Source: Xestospongia bergquistia
Lineage: Eukaryota; Porifera; Demospongiae; Haplosclerida; Petrosiidae
Reading direction: 5' to 3'
Length of the DNA: 64,000 nt
Assembly: GCA_963965975.1 (NCBI GenBank)
Contig: OZ014411.1
Span: forward strand, 2,279,001-2,343,000
The position numbers and the translations under genes are program-made. The notes beneath the pieces are model-generated. The model was not told the DNA's origin and did not search any database. It saw only the letters and a program-made list of their open reading frames with translations. Shown here piece by piece: positions 63,650 through 64,000 of the stretch (the stretch's first letter is position 1; every line of letters begins with the position of its first letter).

Positions 63650-64000
63650 GTTCAGAAAAGTTCTTGTCAATTATATTATTAACTATGATAAACCAGTAAC
63701 CATTCTTATGATATAACTGACAGCATAGTTTTTCATTTGCCAAACAATTTCGTTATTACCGACTAGCTAAATTTTATAGCAATTAAATGAAGTTCTTATT
63801 ATACTGCATGAAGTTTTATATCGACTGAATGAAGTTTTATAGCAACTAAATAATTTTTTAATACTTTCGACACTAATAACACGCCATACTTTGGAATCTA
63901 ATTTTATGGGTGTGACAATCACCTTTGACACACTGACACTCTTTAATTTATAAAGTGTGTAACAATTTGTTTGCTGCTAGTGTTCTGAAAGCTTCTTGTA

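Overview
The window is AT-rich animal nuclear DNA with intron-containing genes, canonical GT/AG introns, many (TA)n tracts and many small foldback elements. Several death-fold proteins (CARD, Death), a ZU5 domain and short introns together suggest an early-branching metazoan, most likely a demosponge. The species is inference; no marker gene fixes it. Multi-exon genes are given as spans and their exon boundaries are in the evidence text. Every joined model closes in frame.

Layout. 1-919 (-): 5' part of a broken beta-helix surface-type protein, interrupted by a foldback element. 920-5579: repeats and no convincing gene. 5580-13195 (+): unit 1, a CARD-like exon followed by two alternative-looking terminal modules (a: membrane tail; b: membrane segment plus Death domain). 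13196-14942: remnants of a ZU5-type gene on the minus strand. 14943-23719 (+): unit 2, with the same two modules behind a Death-domain exon. 24133-24586 (-): remnants of another ZU5-type gene, then a dead Myb/SANT-like gene. 25638-35687 (+): gene A (1783 aa). 40504-42237 (+): unit 3, a decayed module b. 42499-50312 (-): gene B (1760 aa), paralogue of A. 50840-52420 (+): 3' fragment of an ornithine decarboxylase pseudogene. 53547-56585 (-): MPPED-type metallophosphoesterase, head-to-head with a PTB-domain adaptor (56738-61036, +). 61037-64000: degenerate Ig-like exons, a large palindrome and a possible first exon.

The main interest is 5.5-50 kb. Genes A and B combine CARD-like domain, class-3-lipase-like hydrolase, P-loop GTPase, ZU5 and a C-terminal Asn/Val motif (core NPNINVNVN). 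The same motif is a dedicated exon, present five times, in the neighbouring small membrane CARD/Death genes. Units 1, 2 and 3 are each followed by a convergent A/B-type gene or its remains, so the two gene types appear to have been copied together as a cassette. I infer a two-component innate-immunity or cell-death system: a membrane death-fold component and a cytosolic lipase/GTPase effector, linked by the shared beta-prone motif. Function is not shown by the sequence; the shared motif, architecture and repeated pairing are.
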